Source: Tetranychus cinnabarinus
Taxonomy: Eukaryota; Arthropoda; Arachnida; Trombidiformes; Tetranychidae
Direction of reading: 5' to 3'
DNA length: 64,000 bases
Assembly: GCA_022266195.1 (NCBI GenBank)
Contig: WHVY01000001.1
Span: 19,530,001 to 19,594,000, forward strand
Shown here: positions 60,580-64,000 of the stretch, piece by piece
How the letters are laid out: each line of letters starts with the position of its first letter
Numbering within the stretch: position 1 is the first letter of the stretch
Translations under genes and position numbers: made by a program
The notes under the pieces: generated by a model
Databases searched by the model: none
What the model saw: only the letters and a program-made list of their open reading frames with translations
What the model was told of the DNA's origin: nothing

Positions 60580-63500
60580 TTTTAAATCCTGTCGACTTGT
60601 GAGTCTTTTGGTGGTTTATGTATACGCTAATACAATAAGTTATTATAATAACGCACGTTATAAAATATACTAAAAACTACAAGATTGAAGAACACTTTTT
60701 ATTGATGTTTTTCCCTTCGTAATCATTCATTAATTAACCATCTCTTTTATGTTTCTTAATTATCCTTTTTCTTTAACAATTGAAACAACTTTAGATGGTC
60801 AACAATTAATATTCACTCTCATTAACTTAAAGGATTATGTTTAATAAATAGTCCTCTTCTAGAAGCTAGACTTCTACATGTGTATTAATGAAATAATGAG
60901 TCGAAATGAAAAAAATCATTGATTGAAGCAAAAGTGTAAATTGCAAGGAAAAAAAGTGTTATCATTGGCTCAAGTGGAACCATTTACTGATTTATAATAA
61001 CTTTGGGATTATTCAGTAGAAAAGAGTCGACTTTTGAAACTTTAAATTCGTAATCAATCTCGAGTTAATAAACAGATTAACCAATAAAAGGATAAAATAT
61101 TTTCCTCTCAACTCGTCCATTGATATTGAATAACATGCACTTGTAATAACATTTATCGATATTTCATTTCGTTCATTGCTATTTGCTCTTCACATTAAAT
61201 ATCATTTTGACTTATCAGGTTCATTTGATATTCATGGACGTGGTAAACATAACAATTGTTGTTTCTTCCATTCCCTGGAAATTCGTTGATAACTTTCCTT
61301 CAAGTGCTTATCGACTCATAATAATGGTCATCAATGTAAAATGACATTCAATTGAAAGTTCAATTTGAAGATTAAAATTATTCTGAAAGAGATTTCATTC
61401 TATTGTTCTAAATATTATCTTTTGAACCGAAAAATATTGATTCAGCAGAATGCTGTCCAAATCTTTTCCAATGAACCCTCTAATGATTGTCAAAGCATTT
61501 CATTTTTGTAAAGAATAGTAACTTTTTCAGGATTTGAGGGGAAAAATTTCAAACCTTTTAACCTTTTATAGTAATTAAAAGTGTAAATGAATTAAAATGA
61601 ATAAATTTGAGCGACTTGAATTGCCTATGAATTTATAAAAAGTAAAGGTTCAACAAAAAATTGTCTTTACTCAGTTATTATCTTTTGCTGAACAATTGTT
61701 TACCTTCTGTTATTCAAGTGATTTATTGAAATAATGAAACTCGAAACATGATAATTACATTGTTCGGCTTTTCAGTTCAACTCCATTTTGCTCAGTAAAT
61801 TGAATATTTATTAATAATGATAATTGCTGAGTTGATGAAAAACAAAGAGAGGAAAGGAAAGGGGAAAATGAATAACAAAAGGTGAACAAAATTTCACTCT
61901 TTTCTGGTTCACTCTCAATCTGATAGTTTTACCCTGAATTTACATTTTCATCGGATGTTTAATGAATATATTTGGATGAACCGAGTTCGTCTCTTAAAGT
62001 TGAATCAATTTTTATCAGTAAAATGAGCAATTGGAAGATTAAAGAAACATTCAACTGAATTGGAATGAATAACGAGAAAAAAAGGGAAATTAATTGACAT
62101 TTAAATCAACAAAAGTCGCACTTTTTCATCTCATCTTTACCTTTGCCTTTACTTTAAACTTTGTTTTCTTGTCAACCTTTAACTTTGTTTAATTATTATT
62201 GTTACAACTTGATTTAATTGATAATTTGTTAACTTTAATCAGATTTGCACGTTAATCAACAAGACAAATGGTTGTTTTGTAAAGTTAACTGTTGTTGGTT
62301 AAGATTGATTAAAAGTAAATTAACTATGAAATTCAATTAAGAGGTTAAAAGTTAATTGTGATTCAATGTAACTCTTTAAAGGAAAAGGTTTGCTATATCA
62401 ATGTCGACCCAATGATCAACTTTGATAAATCAATAATTAAAGAAGAAATTGATTTTTTGGAAACATTGAGTGACCTTCCAGTGATTAATTGATTGGCAAT
62501 TGATTCCAGTTGGAAAGGTAGTTGAGTAACTATAATTAATGTTCACTTGATGATCGTTGGTTCAGTTGATTATTGATCAACAAATAATTTCATTCAAAGT
62601 CTGTCTTTACTTTGACAGATTCAAAGGTTTCCCTGATTATGAATCATATTGAAACTGAAAGCTTGTTCAACTTAAAGGTTGTTCAAAGTTCAATATCAGA
62701 TTATGGTTTGGATTATTGTTGTGATGAGAAAATGAAATTATAGCTTTAAATGATTTTCTCGCTTTTCTTCATTTCATTTCATTCTGAATAACATTTGGAA
62801 TGGACATTTATCGTTAATATTTACACGATCTAGGATTTAATTTTAGCCTTTAATTGGATCGCAAAATACTGTCATTAAATGTATATGAATAATGGTTGGA
62901 TAAATGAGATGAAAATCTTATTTTCAATCAATTATAGTTATTAATAAATTGTTCATTTTTTGTGACCATTATTATAGTCATGTTTTGTCATTAACTTGTT
63001 TTGTATTTCATTTGATTAACATGAACTGTGTGGAGAATGAAAAGAAATGAAAGATTTTTCTCATTGTTCACCAAATATATTCATGATAAAATAACTACTA
63101 ATATCAACTGCAACTGATATTCATTTTATACAAAAAATCAACTTTTCCCTTCTTACAATTTCTGTTGCTTTTTCATAACCAACTTCACTTATCTACTTTT
63201 GTTGTTTGACTATCATTATCATGAATATAAATATACAATAACTGAAGGTAAAAATGAGTTTCCATGTTGTCGTCAAATGAAACTGATTTGTCAACATTTG
63301 TCTCATTGTGTTCACTTTACAATTGTTGATCTTCAATTGGAATCAAACAATTGGAAGAAATGAAAATGACGAAAAAATTGATTAAACTGAATTGCCTGGA
63401 CTCATGTTTGGAAACTTGTTGTTGGTGAAAAGCACAATTGTTGTTGAACCTCAATTTTGATCTTTTCCTCTTCGATTTCATGTAACATTTTCTTGGTCAA

Positions 63501-64000
63501 AGTCACCTTTCAATTAATAAGATGTTGCTTCAATTTTTGATGTAATATTTTTGTCAGCTTGGTTTAACCATTAATAATAATGACTTTTGTAAATTGAAAA
63601 TTAAAGATTCATTAGTTTTTGTTTTTGGTTTTTAACTTTCTGTAGTCTTTTAATACCATTTTAATAGTTCAAGATTACTGTATTTTCATTGAAACTTTGA
63701 TTGAAAACAATTGGTTAATTACCTTGTCGATGAATTGAATCAAATTGAATGGTTAAAGTTGATGTGCGTGGTTCCTGGTGGTGAAAATTGCAACTTCACG
63801 AGTCGGCTTTTCTTTTAGTTTTTGTTTTCGTTCGTTTATTTGTTTCTCTGTTTCTTATTTAATGATTTAATTTTCCTGGTAAATTGTTTCTCATTTGCAC
63901 AAAATGAAAATATTGTTTAAAAGCTTATCACTAATCAAATCAGTTAATTGTTTCTCTTTATTGTTCGTTGATGTCGTTTGCTGTGATAAGTTGAACAAAA
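60580..64000. other. Gene-free AT-rich DNA
   Basis: I find no supported gene in this 3.4 kb. The first few hundred bases should include the leader of the retroelement, but no long terminal repeat or primer-binding site can be recognised. The rest is AT-rich with TTGAAA/CAATTG-type words. Confidence 0.45.

Noticed and set aside
1..64000. CRISPR arrays, bacterial operons or functional tRNA genes
   Set aside because: No regular spaced repeats, Shine-Dalgarno-led gene chains or properly folding tRNA cloverleaf seen. The window is eukaryotic.

Overview
The window is AT-rich animal DNA, probably from an arthropod and possibly a mite. The evidence is a spliceosomal gene pair for nitric-oxide-sensing (soluble) guanylate cyclase, GT-AG introns from 45 bp to over 12 kb, a Ty3/Gypsy element, decayed DNA transposons and a piece of nuclear 18S rRNA. 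Nothing points to a bacterium or a virus. The species cannot be fixed from this sequence alone.

Layout. 1-6710 is the left arm of a large inverted duplication. Its mirror copy lies at about 52685-57603, so the arms enclose about 46 kb. The arms carry no gene I recognise, only a few short open frames. 6711-26000 is gene-poor. It holds a frameshifted copy of a secreted small-residue-rich protein (9662-10233), an unidentified two-exon candidate (13170-13427), a LINE endonuclease remnant (15607-16372), a TA-flanked foldback transposon (16422-16676) and a stop-ridden peptidase-like pseudogene (21223-22314). 26259-46359 (+) is the alpha subunit of soluble guanylate cyclase, in six exons. Its 12.4-kb third intron has collected a serpin fragment, a tRNA/SINE-like piece, an antisense 18S rRNA fragment, a foldback repeat and an unidentified coding fragment. 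47121-52359 (-) is the beta subunit, reconstructed as nine exons. 58646-60579 (-) is a truncated Ty3/Gypsy element with gag and partial pol, joined by a canonical -1 slippery site. 60580-64000 shows no gene.

How the genes work together. The two cyclase genes converge tail to tail, with 761 bp between their stop codons. They encode the two halves of one obligate heterodimer. The alpha chain brings the two metal-binding aspartates. The beta chain brings the nucleotide-contacting Cys, Asn, Arg and Glu, and the heme pocket with its proximal His and YxSxR motif. All these residues are present, so a working NO-cGMP enzyme is expected. The main oddity is that I find no heme-NO-binding (H-NOX) fold for alpha. 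Its visible first coding exon starts with an unfolded Ser/Asn-rich leader and goes straight into the PAS-like domain. Exon ends were placed by hand from splice consensus, reading phase and family alignment from memory.
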